Assembly (NCBI GenBank): GCA_004356555.1
Contig: SMWY01000062.1
Span: 1 to 13,055, forward strand
DNA length: 13,055 bases
From: Candidatus Dadabacteria bacterium
Lineage (GTDB): Bacteria > Desulfobacterota_D > UBA1144 > Nemesobacterales > UBA2774
Direction of reading: 5' to 3'
How positions within the stretch are numbered: position 1 is the stretch's first letter; each line of letters begins with the position of its first letter. Shown piece after piece: positions 1-6,665 of the stretch. The notes beneath the pieces were generated by a model. That model was not told the DNA's origin. It made no database searches and saw only the letters and a program-made list of their open reading frames with translations. The position numbers were made by a program, and so were the translations under genes.

Positions 1-9
1 AAAGTGACC

Positions 10-441
10 TTACAAACACTCCCCGCAAGTTCCTTGCAGGTGTAGATCTAAAGAATTAATTTGGGCTTTGCCAAGTTGCGAGCGACTTTCATCCAAACTG
101 TATTTAATATTATCCAGGTAAACGTCTGTGACCATCCCGCATTTCGAGCAGACAAAGTGGTGGTGCTCGTCCAGGTTCGTGTCGTAACGCATTGATGCCC
201 CGCTCAACTCCAGATGGGTCAGCAGCCCGGTTTCAACCATCTGCTCCATATTACGGTATACAGTAGCCGGAGACAGCATAGGGTATTCTACTCTTGCTCT
301 TTTATAAACCTGATCCACAGTTACATGCTGTTTGGATTCAGACAAGATACGAAAGATAACCATCCTCTGGGGAGTAAGCTTCAGTCCCTTTTCCTTTGAA
401 AGACCAATAAGCTTCTCAAGATTATCTTTATTTTCAGTCAT
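10..441 (-). CDS. perR: Fur-family metalloregulator, PerR type
   Basis: This is a 143-residue winged-helix repressor of the Fur family, complete at both ends. Seen: the LTPQR segment (residues 22-26), the recognition-helix region SPATVYRNM (57-65), and two CxxC pairs (C98/C101 and C139/C142) that form the structural zinc site. Relative to Bacillus subtilis PerR, the five regulatory-metal ligands H37, D85, H91, H93 and D104 line up with H39, D87, H93, H95 and D106. Fur proteins usually carry Glu at the last position and not Asp at the second, so I favour a peroxide sensor over an iron sensor. This is inference from residue spacing. An AGGA-like ribosome site lies about 7 bases before the ATG. 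The gene diverges from the sufT-mrp pair, so it may control Fe-S assembly and itself. Family membership is near certain; the PerR subtype is likely. Confidence 0.9.
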   Translation of the reverse strand: MTENKDNLEKLIGLSKEKGLKLTPQRMVIFRILSESKQHVTVDQVYKRARVEYPMLSPATVYRNMEQMVETGLLTHLELSGASMRYDTNLDEHHHFVCSKCGMVTDVYLDNIKYSLDESRSQLGKAQINSLDLHLQGTCGECL

Positions 442-514
442 TTACGCTTCCTATCACATTATTTATATTCCTATGGCGACACAATCATTTTACCACTAAA
501 TCACTTACAAACGC

Positions 515-529
515 AAATGATTCTTATTT
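515..529. promoter_or_regulatory. Possible Fur/PerR-like operator (weak)
   Basis: An AT-rich element, AAATGATTCTTATTT, sits between the divergent perR and sufT genes. It shares the TGAT core of Fur-type boxes but its right half is a poor match. It is listed only because a Fur-family gene is adjacent. Confidence 0.2.
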
Positions 530-544
530 AGGTTAGATTATTAT

Positions 545-572
545 TTGATATTGAATATTGCTCTGATATAAT
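545..572 (+). promoter_or_regulatory. sigma70-type promoter for sufT-mrp with a palindrome over the -10 box
   Basis: TTGATA (545-550) and a perfect TATAAT (567-572) are separated by 16 bases. The -10 box lies inside the perfect palindrome GATAT-A-ATATC (565-575). A repressor dimer bound there would occlude RNA polymerase. The divergent neighbour is a PerR/Fur-type regulator, so this is a reasonable operator candidate, although its match to the published PerR box is poor. Predicted transcription start is near 579. Confidence 0.5.
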
Positions 573-580
573 ATCTTGCC

Positions 581-615
581 CTATTGTTTCAGAAGATACT
601 GTTAAGAAACAATAG
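581..615. repeat. Perfect 10-bp inverted repeat in the sufT leader
   Basis: CTATTGTTTC (581-590) and its exact reverse complement GAAACAATAG (606-615) flank a 15-base spacer. It begins about two bases after the predicted transcription start of the 545-572 promoter, so it would form a hairpin at the very 5' end of that mRNA. It could also be a DNA operator. No T-tract follows, so it is not an intrinsic terminator. Confidence 0.6.
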
Positions 616-627
616 AGAACTAACGGC

Positions 628-656
628 TTGACATAAATAATGGTAGACTATCTAGT
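628..656 (+). promoter_or_regulatory. Possible second, sufT-proximal promoter
   Basis: A perfect TTGACA -35 (628-633) is followed 17 bases later by TCTAGT (651-656), a poor -10. A start near 663 would leave about 50 bases of leader before the preferred ATG at 712. It fits the idea that the upstream ATG at 640 is not used. Confidence 0.3.
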
Positions 657-711
657 AAAAACCGCTCGGCACTTTACAGAGCCGGGCATGAAAAATTGGG
701 AGGTTTACAGC

Positions 712-1122
712 ATGGCAATGAAGAAAATAATAAGTATAATACCTGACACCCCTGCAGAGCCTTCGGACAAAGGTGTTAGTTTTAAGAAGTTCGACAAGTC
801 CGAGAAACCTGCAAGTAATGTCGAATTAACTGAAGACAGAGTATATGATGCTCTTAAAACCGTATTCGACCCTGAAATACCAGTCAGCATCGTTGACTTG
901 GGACTTATCTACAATGTAGCTATCTCCTCAGGGAATAACGTCAACCTTAAGATGACTCTCACCACGCCGGGTTGCGGTATGGGCGCTATGATAGCCGAGC
1001 AAGCCGAAGAGGCAATAAAAGATGCTGGAGCCAGCAATGTACTTGTAGAAGTTGTTTGGGACCCACCGTGGAACCCGGATATGATGTCAGACGAAGCTAA
1101 AGAGAAACTTGGAACAGAATAG
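712..1122 (+). CDS. sufT: SufT-like DUF59/MIP18-family Fe-S assembly protein
   Basis: The DUF59 (MIP18-like) domain occupies roughly residues 40-125 of this 136-residue protein. Seen: the family segment DPEIPVSIVDLGLIYNV (53-69), the conserved reactive cysteine C88 in TTPGCGMG, and a WDPPWNPDMMS segment (117-127). SufT-type proteins help mature Fe-S proteins in the cytoplasm. I chose the ATG at 712 because GGGAGG lies 8 bases upstream. The in-frame ATG at 640 has no ribosome site and adds 24 residues outside the domain. The mrp start follows after about 20 bases, so the two genes probably share a transcript. The preceding leader contains the 10-bp inverted repeat. Exact biochemical role is inferred from the family; some DUF59 proteins serve other pathways. 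Confidence 0.85.
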   Translation: MAMKKIISIIPDTPAEPSDKGVSFKKFDKSEKPASNVELTEDRVYDALKTVFDPEIPVSIVDLGLIYNVAISSGNNVNLKMTLTTPGCGMGAMIAEQAEEAIKDAGASNVLVEVVWDPPWNPDMMSDEAKEKLGTE

Positions 1123-1141
1123 AGGAGCACGAAGATAAATT

Positions 1142-2200
1142 ATGGAACTTGGTCCCGATACAGTAAAAAAAGCCCTTCAGAACGTAAAATACCCCGGTTT
1201 TACCAGAGACATAGTGTCGTTCGGCATTGTAAAAGATATACAAATTGATGGTTCTAAAGTAAATGTTTCACTGGTACTCCCAAAACCGGATGACAAACTA
1301 CAATCCGAAATAGACGACTCAGTCAGGACTGCGATTTTAGAAACGCCAGGGGTCTCTGACGTGAATATACAGATATCCGTGCGCCCGCCCAAAGCACCTC
1401 CGGGACAAGAACCAGGAAAAGCTCAAAAATCAGCAAAACTTCCCGATATCAAGTACTACATTGCAGTTGCTAGTGGAAAAGGCGGAGTTGGCAAGTCCAC
1501 GGTAGCTATAAACGTTGCTGTAGCTATGGCCAAGATGAGAGATAAAGTTGCTCTCATGGACGCCGACATTTGGGGACCTAGCATCCCAATAATGCTGGGT
1601 ATAAAAGACAAACCCAAAGCAACTGAAGATAACAAGATTATTCCTCTGAACAAATTCGGGCTTAAGCTCATGTCTATTGGTTTTCTGGTTAGTGAAGAGG
1701 AGACTATTATATGGCGGGGACCAATGGTCCATGGAGCCATAAAGCAGTTTATAGAAGACGTAATTTGGGACGATACTGATCACTTGGTAATCGACCTCCC
1801 GCCGGGTACTGGAGACGCTCAGCTTTCCCTTGTTCAAACAGTACCGCTGAGCGGAGGTGTAATAGTTACAACACCTCAAGAAGTGGCACTAATAGATGTG
1901 AAGCGCGGTGTTCAGATGTTCAGGAAATTAAATGTTCCAATACTTGGGATAGTCGAGAACATGAGCTATCTTGAGCAAAGAGGAGGCGGAGATGTAATCG
2001 ACATCTTCGGCAGAGGCGGGGGAAGGAGAATGGCTGAGCAGTTTGGGGTACCTTTCTTAGGTGAGATACCAATCGATCCCCAGATAAGAATAGGCGGCGA
2101 TGGGGGAGTCCCGATAGTAGAATCGCACCCTGAAAGCACAGCTGCAATAGCGTTTACCAAAATAGCCGTACACGTACTAGACGTTGTCGAAAAAACCTGA
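1142..2200 (+). CDS. mrp: Mrp/ApbC/NBP35-family P-loop ATPase lacking cysteine
   Basis: This 352-residue protein has an N-terminal DUF59 domain (about 1-85) and a ParA/MinD-like ATPase domain. Seen: the deviant Walker A GKGGVGKST (112-120), DADIWGPSIP (140-149), WRGPMVHGAI (191-200), the DLPPGTGD segment (218-225) and ENMSY (272-276). Family members act as scaffolds or carriers that deliver Fe-S clusters to apoproteins. Many homologues carry a CxxC pair just after ENMSY that binds a bridging cluster. Here that place reads LEQRGGGD, and the whole protein contains no cysteine. The ATPase parts look intact, so it is probably functional but unable to hold a cluster through cysteine. AGAGGAG overlaps the sufT stop, 14 bases before the ATG, a rather long spacing. 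The pairing of sufT with mrp supports an Fe-S role. Confidence 0.92.
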   Translation: MELGPDTVKKALQNVKYPGFTRDIVSFGIVKDIQIDGSKVNVSLVLPKPDDKLQSEIDDSVRTAILETPGVSDVNIQISVRPPKAPPGQEPGKAQKSAKLPDIKYYIAVASGKGGVGKSTVAINVAVAMAKMRDKVALMDADIWGPSIPIMLGIKDKPKATEDNKIIPLNKFGLKLMSIGFLVSEEETIIWRGPMVHGAIKQFIEDVIWDDTDHLVIDLPPGTGDAQLSLVQTVPLSGGVIVTTPQEVALIDVKRGVQMFRKLNVPILGIVENMSYLEQRGGGDVIDIFGRGGGRRMAEQFGVPFLGEIPIDPQIRIGGDGGVPIVESHPESTAAIAFTKIAVHVLDVVEKT

Positions 2201-2348
2201 CAAAGCTTAACTTTAGACTGTTACCAACTTCTAGCATATCTTGAGCCGGATTCTTAAATTATTATCTTATAAAATGGAGAACTCCTTAGGGCAACGATGG
2301 AGTATATTTAAAAAAACGTAAGGGCTTTAGAGACAGTAAACAAAGGAA

Positions 2349-2377
2349 TTGACGTAAACTCAGTTACGAGCTATTCT
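2349..2377 (+). promoter_or_regulatory. Candidate promoter for dnaJ-DUF1844
   Basis: TTGACG (2349-2354), 17 bases, then TATTCT (2372-2377) gives five and four matches to the sigma70 consensus. It would start transcription near 2384, about 48 bases before the dnaJ ATG. I saw no sigma32-type heat-shock promoter. The rest of the 231-base gap after mrp holds no convincing gene. Confidence 0.4.
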
Positions 2378-2431
2378 GTCTTCTATCATAAGCTTTCTGA
2401 ATTTGACAGACAAACCCTTTCACGTGGATAA

Positions 2432-3436
2432 ATGGCAGCAGCAAGAGACTACTACAAAATACTAGGTGTATCTAAAAACGCCTCAAAAGAAGATATTAAA
2501 AAGGCTTATCGCAGCCTTGCGAGAAAGTACCACCCTGACCTAAACCCTGACGACAAAATGGCCGAAGAAAAGTTCAAAGAACTCCAAGAAGCCCATGAGG
2601 TCCTTTCTGATGAAGAGAAAAGAAAGACTTACGATATGTTCGGAAGCGCTGAGTTCAGGCCCGGAGGCCAAACCACTTGGAGGCGGGCTGGAGATCCTGG
2701 AGGTAGCAGTTATCAGTATACTTACAGCTCAAAGGATTTCCCAGGATTTGAAGATATTTTTAAAGATATATTCGGCTTTCGCGGAGACCCGAGAGCCAGA
2801 AGAGGTGCAGGGAGGGGCGCGGGAGGTGCGTTTCGTGATATATTCACTTATGCATCAAGGGAGAAACCCACTAAGGGAAAGGATTTAGAATATCAAATCG
2901 AAATAGATTTTAATACAGCAATCAAAGGCGGAGTAAGAGATATTTCAATAAGCAGGCAGAAACTAAACAATGTAATTACTGAGAAACTATCCGTTAAAAT
3001 ACCTGCCGGTGTTGCAACAGGTTCCAAGATAAGGGTACAGGGGAAAGGAGAATCTGGTGGAAGGGGTGACAAAGGGGATCTATACCTAAGAATAAAGGTA
3101 AAGCCTCACCCCATTTTCAAGCGCAAACAAGACGATATATATCTTGAGTTGCCAATTACTTATTATGAAGCGGCACTTGGTAAGCAAGTGGATATACCGA
3201 CAATTGACGGAACTGCAAAAGTATCAATCCCTTCAGGTGTTCAAAACGGCACAAAACTCAGGCTAAAAGGCAAAGGTGTACAGAATGTAAAAACTAAGGC
3301 TAGAGGGAATCAGTATGTTGAGATTAAGATTGTTATGCCTGATAATATAAAAGAAAGTGATAAAGAAATATTTGAAAAACTTGCTGAATCAAACCCTTAC
3401 GACCCAAGAACAAAATTCAGCAGATATATGAAGTGA
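2432..3436 (+). CDS. DnaJ-class co-chaperone without zinc finger (CbpA-like)
   Basis: This 334-residue Hsp40 stimulates DnaK ATP hydrolysis and hands over unfolded proteins. Seen: a J domain at residues 6-70 with the catalytic HPD at 34-36, a Gly/Phe/Arg-rich linker (about 75-140), and a DnaJ C-terminal substrate-binding region from about 150, including KIPAGVATGSKIRVQGKG and SIPSGVQNGTKLRLKGKG. There is no cysteine, so the four CxxCxGxG zinc repeats of class I DnaJ are absent; it is class II, like CbpA or eukaryotic DnaJB. The linker is rich in RGAG-type residues and aromatic positions. The ribosome site before the ATG is weak (GTGG). No dnaK or grpE is nearby. The DUF1844 gene follows after 52 bases and may be cotranscribed. 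Confidence 0.92.
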   Translation: MAAARDYYKILGVSKNASKEDIKKAYRSLARKYHPDLNPDDKMAEEKFKELQEAHEVLSDEEKRKTYDMFGSAEFRPGGQTTWRRAGDPGGSSYQYTYSSKDFPGFEDIFKDIFGFRGDPRARRGAGRGAGGAFRDIFTYASREKPTKGKDLEYQIEIDFNTAIKGGVRDISISRQKLNNVITEKLSVKIPAGVATGSKIRVQGKGESGGRGDKGDLYLRIKVKPHPIFKRKQDDIYLELPITYYEAALGKQVDIPTIDGTAKVSIPSGVQNGTKLRLKGKGVQNVKTKARGNQYVEIKIVMPDNIKESDKEIFEKLAESNPYDPRTKFSRYMK

Positions 3437-3488
3437 ATTAGACAAATACAACAATTATAAAGTTGATACAAAAGGAGGTACTTTCAAA

Positions 3489-3773
3489 ATGAGTGAAGAA
3501 CAAACCCCACACGATCCTGGCGGATTAAAAATGGATTTTTCAACCTTTATGCTATCTTTAAACGCTTCGTCCCTAATCCATTTGGGAGAAATACACGACC
3601 CCGAGCTTAAGGAAATAAGTGTCAATCTTCCGGCAGCGAAACACACAATAGAGATTCTGGAAATATTAAAAGACAAGACTGTCGGCAATTTGGATGAGGA
3701 GGAAGATAAACTATTAAAGGATATTCTCTATAATCTTAGATTAAAGTACATTCAACATTCAAAGGCTGGGTAA
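3489..3773 (+). CDS. DUF1844 family small protein
   Basis: This 94-residue acidic protein matches the DUF1844 pattern: a FSTFMLSLNASSLIHLGE helix near residues 17-34, a VNLPAAKHTIEILEILKDKT stretch (45-64), and a GNLDEEEDKLLKDILYNLR C-terminal helix (66-84). It has no signal peptide and no membrane segment, so it is expected in the cytoplasm. Its biochemical function is unknown. The start is well fixed by AAAGGAGGT at 3471-3479, 9 bases before the ATG. It lies 52 bases after the dnaJ homologue on the same strand. Its ribosome site is much stronger than that of dnaJ, which suggests higher or independent translation. Confidence 0.88.
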   Translation: MSEEQTPHDPGGLKMDFSTFMLSLNASSLIHLGEIHDPELKEISVNLPAAKHTIEILEILKDKTVGNLDEEEDKLLKDILYNLRLKYIQHSKAG

Positions 3774-3792
3774 ATATTTAGAAAAGATAGGA

Positions 3793-3841
3793 TTCTACCC
3801 TTGAGTAGAAACGTTACAGCCTATACTTTATTAGTATTTTT
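3793..3841 (+). terminator. Weak terminator candidates after DUF1844
   Basis: Two short hairpins follow the stop codon. TTCTAC/GTAGAA (3793-3798 with 3805-3810) has no T-tract directly after it. ATACT/AGTAT (3823-3827 with 3833-3837) runs directly into a T-run to 3841. The stems are short and AT-rich, so confidence is low. Confidence 0.3.
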
Positions 3842-4080
3842 GATAATAGTATCAACTATTTGATCCCCGATTTCATTTTCGAGAACCCAAAGCGCCTTTA
3901 CCGTTTCTCTCACAATTGACGAATCACAGGCTGCCAGTTGGTGCTTTGTATCCAGTGAGGAGTAGTCATAGCCCCCTTTATCCCATCCTTATGAGCTATC
4001 GATACCATTTCTATACTCTCCTCCCAGCTCTTCGGACCGTCGTCAATATTTGGCAGTAAATGACAATGTAGATCTATCAT
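3821..4080 (-). pseudogene. Truncated, frameshifted PHP-type (CpsB/YwqE-like) phosphatase remnant
   Basis: Reading minus from the ATG at 4080 gives MIDLHCHLLPNIDDGPKSWE and then a stretch ending in TTPHWIQSTNWQPVIRQL, with a stop after 57 codons at 3907. The start, with HxH at residues 5/7, IDDGPK, and ATPH-like TTPHW, is the N-terminus of PHP-domain tyrosine phosphatases of the CpsB/YwqE group, which are usually about 250 residues. A one-base shift at about codon 52 opens a second frame (SSIVRETVKALW, then ENEIGDQIVDTIIKNT) that ends in TAG at 3821. That frame resembles a continuing or C-terminal part of the same family. Only about a third of the gene remains, so it should be non-functional. 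No ribosome site precedes the ATG. Intact relatives act in capsule or exopolysaccharide control. The family call rests on the N-terminus; the second frame is less certain. Confidence 0.65.
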
Positions 4081-4128
4081 AAGCAGAAATTATATAGGAG
4101 TTTAATAACCTGGGAAATTAAATCTTAA

Positions 4129-4157
4129 TTTACACCCTTTTGGAACTCAATTATAAT
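4129..4157 (+). promoter_or_regulatory. Strong sigma70 promoter for hldE
   Basis: TTTACA (4129-4134), exactly 17 bases, then a perfect TATAAT (4152-4157). Transcription should begin near 4164, leaving about 24 bases of leader before the TTG start at 4188. This also supports that start over the next in-frame ATG. Confidence 0.65.
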
Positions 4158-4187
4158 AAAGGGCTAATTCGCTGAAGAGAAAATATC

Positions 4188-5675
4188 TTGTCCAAACCTA
4201 AAAATATACAAATCTCAGAAATATTAAACCGATTCAGCAAGCTCAGGGTTCTCGTAATCGGAGATATCATGCTAGACAGATATATATTCGGAACAGCATA
4301 CAGAATATCACCTGAGGCCCCCGTACCGGTGTTAAAAGCTAAAGAGGAGATCGAATCTCTTGGTGGAGCCGGCAATGTAGCGGTTAATTTGAAAAGCCTT
4401 GGGGCTTTGGTCGAGCTTATAGGAACCACCGGAGAAGATACTGAAGGTAAGAAGCTATTAAAAATTATTAAACGTAGCGGAATTGCTGGAAGCGGCATTA
4501 TCCCAGACTCCAAGAGATCTACTACTACAAAGACCAGACTCATTGCTGATAACCAGCAAATAACACGAATTGACAAAGAAGATACCGCTTCAATTTCAAC
4601 TAAAATTGAGAGCAAGCTTATTAAAGCAATCGAAAAATCAATTAAGAAGTTTAAACCCAATGGAATTATTATTTCCGATTATGCAAAAGGGTGTATTACT
4701 AAAACCTTTCTTTCCTCCATATTTGAGCTTGCTCGGAAGGAAGATATTTTTGTAACAGTTGATCCCAAAGGTAATGATTACACCAAATACAAAGGAGCCG
4801 GCACTATTACTCCGAATCAAAAAGAAGCAGAGCTTACAAGCGGTATAAGAATTGTAGATGAGGAAACACTAGAGCACGCCTCACAAAATCTAATTAAGCA
4901 GACCGGAGCTAAATTTATACTTATTACTCGCGGGAAAGAAGGAATAAGCTATTACAGCAAAAAAAGCGGTCTTAAGACAGTCCCGTCACAAACGCAGGAA
5001 GTATTCGATGTTACAGGGGCAGGGGATACTGTTGTAAGTGCATTTACCTTATCTTACCTGGCAACAAACTCTATTGATGATTCAGTAAAGGTTGCGAACT
5101 TGGCAGCCGGAATCGTTGTAAGCAGAGCGGGTACTGCAAGCGTAACTCAGCAGGATTTGCTAAATCAGTTCACTAGCAGTACCAGATACAAATTACCAGA
5201 TAGAGAAGTCCTAGTTAGAACTCTTGAACAAGAGAAATCAAAAGGCAGGAAAATCGTATTTACAAACGGGTGTTTTGACCTTCTCCACTCAGGTCATTTA
5301 AAACTCTTAAATGAAGCTAAAAACCTTGGTGATATATTAGTTGTGGGAATTAATAGCGATCAGTCCGTAAAAAGGATTAAGGGCCGAGGACGTCCTTTTG
5401 TCTCTGAAAAAGAAAGAGTAGCTCTAATATCTGCTCTTGACTGCGTTGACTATTTAGTGGTCTTTGGCGAAGACACTCCTCTTAGGTTAATAAAGGAGTT
5501 AAAGCCCCATATAATAGTCAAAGGCGGCGATTACACACCCAAAAATGTCGTAGGAAAAGAGGTTGTAGAAAAATACGGAGGGGAAGTAAGAATAATTCCT
5601 CTGGTTGATGGAATATCGACATCAGTATTAGCTGAGAGAATCAAAAACAACTCAACAAAGAAGATCAAGAATTAA
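4188..5675 (+). CDS. hldE: Bifunctional heptose-7-phosphate kinase / heptose-1-phosphate adenylyltransferase HldE
   Basis: HldE (RfaE) catalyses two steps of ADP-heptose synthesis for the lipopolysaccharide inner core: phosphorylation of D-glycero-D-manno-heptose 7-phosphate and adenylylation of the 1-phosphate. Seen: an N-terminal ribokinase/PfkB domain (about 15-325) with FSKLRVLVIGDIMLDRYI, LGGAGNVAVNL, and the catalytic GAGDT at 277-281. A C-terminal nucleotidyltransferase domain (about 355-490) has TNGCFDLLHSGH with the HxGH motif at 367-370 and a KGGDYTP segment (445-451). The 495-residue length fits the fused enzyme. The start is TTG, with a modest AG-rich site (GAAGAGA) 7 bases upstream. 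An ATG at residue 28 would delete the first strand of the kinase fold. Expected in the cytoplasm. It is transcribed alone from a strong promoter and converges on the pfkB gene. Confidence 0.95.
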   Translation: MSKPKNIQISEILNRFSKLRVLVIGDIMLDRYIFGTAYRISPEAPVPVLKAKEEIESLGGAGNVAVNLKSLGALVELIGTTGEDTEGKKLLKIIKRSGIAGSGIIPDSKRSTTTKTRLIADNQQITRIDKEDTASISTKIESKLIKAIEKSIKKFKPNGIIISDYAKGCITKTFLSSIFELARKEDIFVTVDPKGNDYTKYKGAGTITPNQKEAELTSGIRIVDEETLEHASQNLIKQTGAKFILITRGKEGISYYSKKSGLKTVPSQTQEVFDVTGAGDTVVSAFTLSYLATNSIDDSVKVANLAAGIVVSRAGTASVTQQDLLNQFTSSTRYKLPDREVLVRTLEQEKSKGRKIVFTNGCFDLLHSGHLKLLNEAKNLGDILVVGINSDQSVKRIKGRGRPFVSEKERVALISALDCVDYLVVFGEDTPLRLIKELKPHIIVKGGDYTPKNVVGKEVVEKYGGEVRIIPLVDGISTSVLAERIKNNSTKKIKN

Positions 5676-5677
5676 CC

Positions 5678-5695
5678 CTATTGGGATAACAATAG
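5678..5695. terminator. Possible short hairpin between convergent hldE and pfkB genes
   Basis: CTATTG and CAATAG form a perfect 6-bp stem around a 6-base loop, just after the hldE stop. No clear T-tract follows on either strand. It may still serve as a weak terminator in this 84-base convergent gap. Confidence 0.3.
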
Positions 5696-5759
5696 AATTA
5701 ATATCATTAAACAAGGCCTAAAAATCTCGTAATGTGGTTGAAACGGAGATTAGCCGAAG

Positions 5760-6665
5760 TTAATCCACTTTTGATAGTTTTAAGAACTCTGCAAACCTGA
5801 TACTAATTTCTTCCTTAGTTAGATTAGATAGCCTTCGGACACTGAAATTCTCCACAGTAAAGGATGCTATAACGCTCCCGTTTACCACTGCTGTTTTAAA
5901 TCCGACAGGGTCAGTAGTAATATCGTTGCCGGCAATATAACCCATAAAACCCCCTGCAAATGTATCCCCAGCCCCTGTTGGGTCAATCACCTCTTCGAGC
6001 GGATAACTCGGAGCCCAGAATATAGAATCCCTTGAGAACATCAAGGCTCCGTATTCGCCTCTTTTAACGATAAGAATCTTAGGACCCATGTCTAACACTG
6101 CTCTCGCCGCAATTGTAATTCTGGGTTCCCCCGCCAAGGCTCTGGTCTCAGAATCATTGATCAGCAGTATGTCTACATGTTTTAAGACTTCCTTAAGCTC
6201 CTGGGGCTTATTATCTATCCAAAAATTCATTGTATCGCACGCCACAAGCTTAGGATTCTTAACCTGTTTCAATACGCTTAGCTGAAGCTCGGGGTCGATA
6301 TTTGCAAGAAAAACGTAATCTACATTACTGTAGTTCTCCGGAATTACGGGATTAAAATTTTCAAAAACGTTTAAATACGTACCCAGTGTATCGGGATCTC
6401 CAAGATCGTACCCGTATTTCCCTTCCCATTTAAAGGTTTCCCCTTCTTCCCTGGTCACTCCTTCAAGTTCGATGTTTTTAGACCTAAAAAGATCCAAATG
6501 ACTTTCCGGAAAATCCTTTCCTACTACGGCGACTATGCCCACATCAGTAAACATACTAGCTGCCAGAGAAAAATATGAAGCCGATCCCCCTAATATATTC
6601 TCTTCTTTACCAAATGGTGTTTCAATCGTATCAAGCGCCATAGATCCGACTACAAGTAATTTCAT
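5760..6665 (-). CDS. PfkB-family sugar/nucleoside kinase, partner of mtnP
   Basis: This 301-residue cytoplasmic kinase belongs to the PfkB/ribokinase family. Seen: the N-terminal strand MKLLVVGSMALD (1-12), the GGSASYFSLAA substrate-side segment (26-36), the LINDSE segment (168-173), and the anion-hole and catalytic GAGDTF (231-236) followed by AGGFMGYIAG. Substrate cannot be read from sequence; adenosine, ribose or a related sugar are all possible. Its ATG shares one base with the mtnP stop (TAATG), so translation is coupled. MtnP yields adenine and 5-methylthioribose 1-phosphate, so a role in nucleoside or pentose salvage is a fair inference. It is the last gene of the minus-strand group and converges on hldE. 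Confidence 0.85.
   Translation of the reverse strand: MKLLVVGSMALDTIETPFGKEENILGGSASYFSLAASMFTDVGIVAVVGKDFPESHLDLFRSKNIELEGVTREEGETFKWEGKYGYDLGDPDTLGTYLNVFENFNPVIPENYSNVDYVFLANIDPELQLSVLKQVKNPKLVACDTMNFWIDNKPQELKEVLKHVDILLINDSETRALAGEPRITIAARAVLDMGPKILIVKRGEYGALMFSRDSIFWAPSYPLEEVIDPTGAGDTFAGGFMGYIAGNDITTDPVGFKTAVVNGSVIASFTVENFSVRRLSNLTKEEISIRFAEFLKLSKVD

Noticed and set aside
640..711. Upstream 24-codon extension of the SufT-like protein
   Set aside because: There is no ribosome site before the ATG at 640, a TTGACA box lies just before it, and a GGGAGG site precedes the ATG at 712.
1430..1879. Minus-strand open frame of 149 codons inside mrp
   Set aside because: It lies fully inside a gene with clear family motifs, has no recognisable domain, and is a shadow frame.
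2274..2321. 15-codon frame as a leader peptide
   Set aside because: It has no ribosome site and no run of regulatory codons, and nothing resembling an attenuator follows.
2312..2431. Open stretch in the dnaJ frame that could be a separate small gene
   Set aside because: It has no ATG, GTG or TTG start after the stop at 2309, and 39 codons without a stop is not unusual by chance. No family is recognisable.
4151..4660. Minus-strand open frame of 169 codons over the hldE start
   Set aside because: It overlaps the hldE promoter and kinase domain, and its hydrophobic, Ser/Leu-rich translation is typical of an antisense shadow.
5723..5751. AATCTC/GAGATT pair as a terminator
   Set aside because: The 6-bp stem spans a 17-base loop and has no T-tract on either strand.
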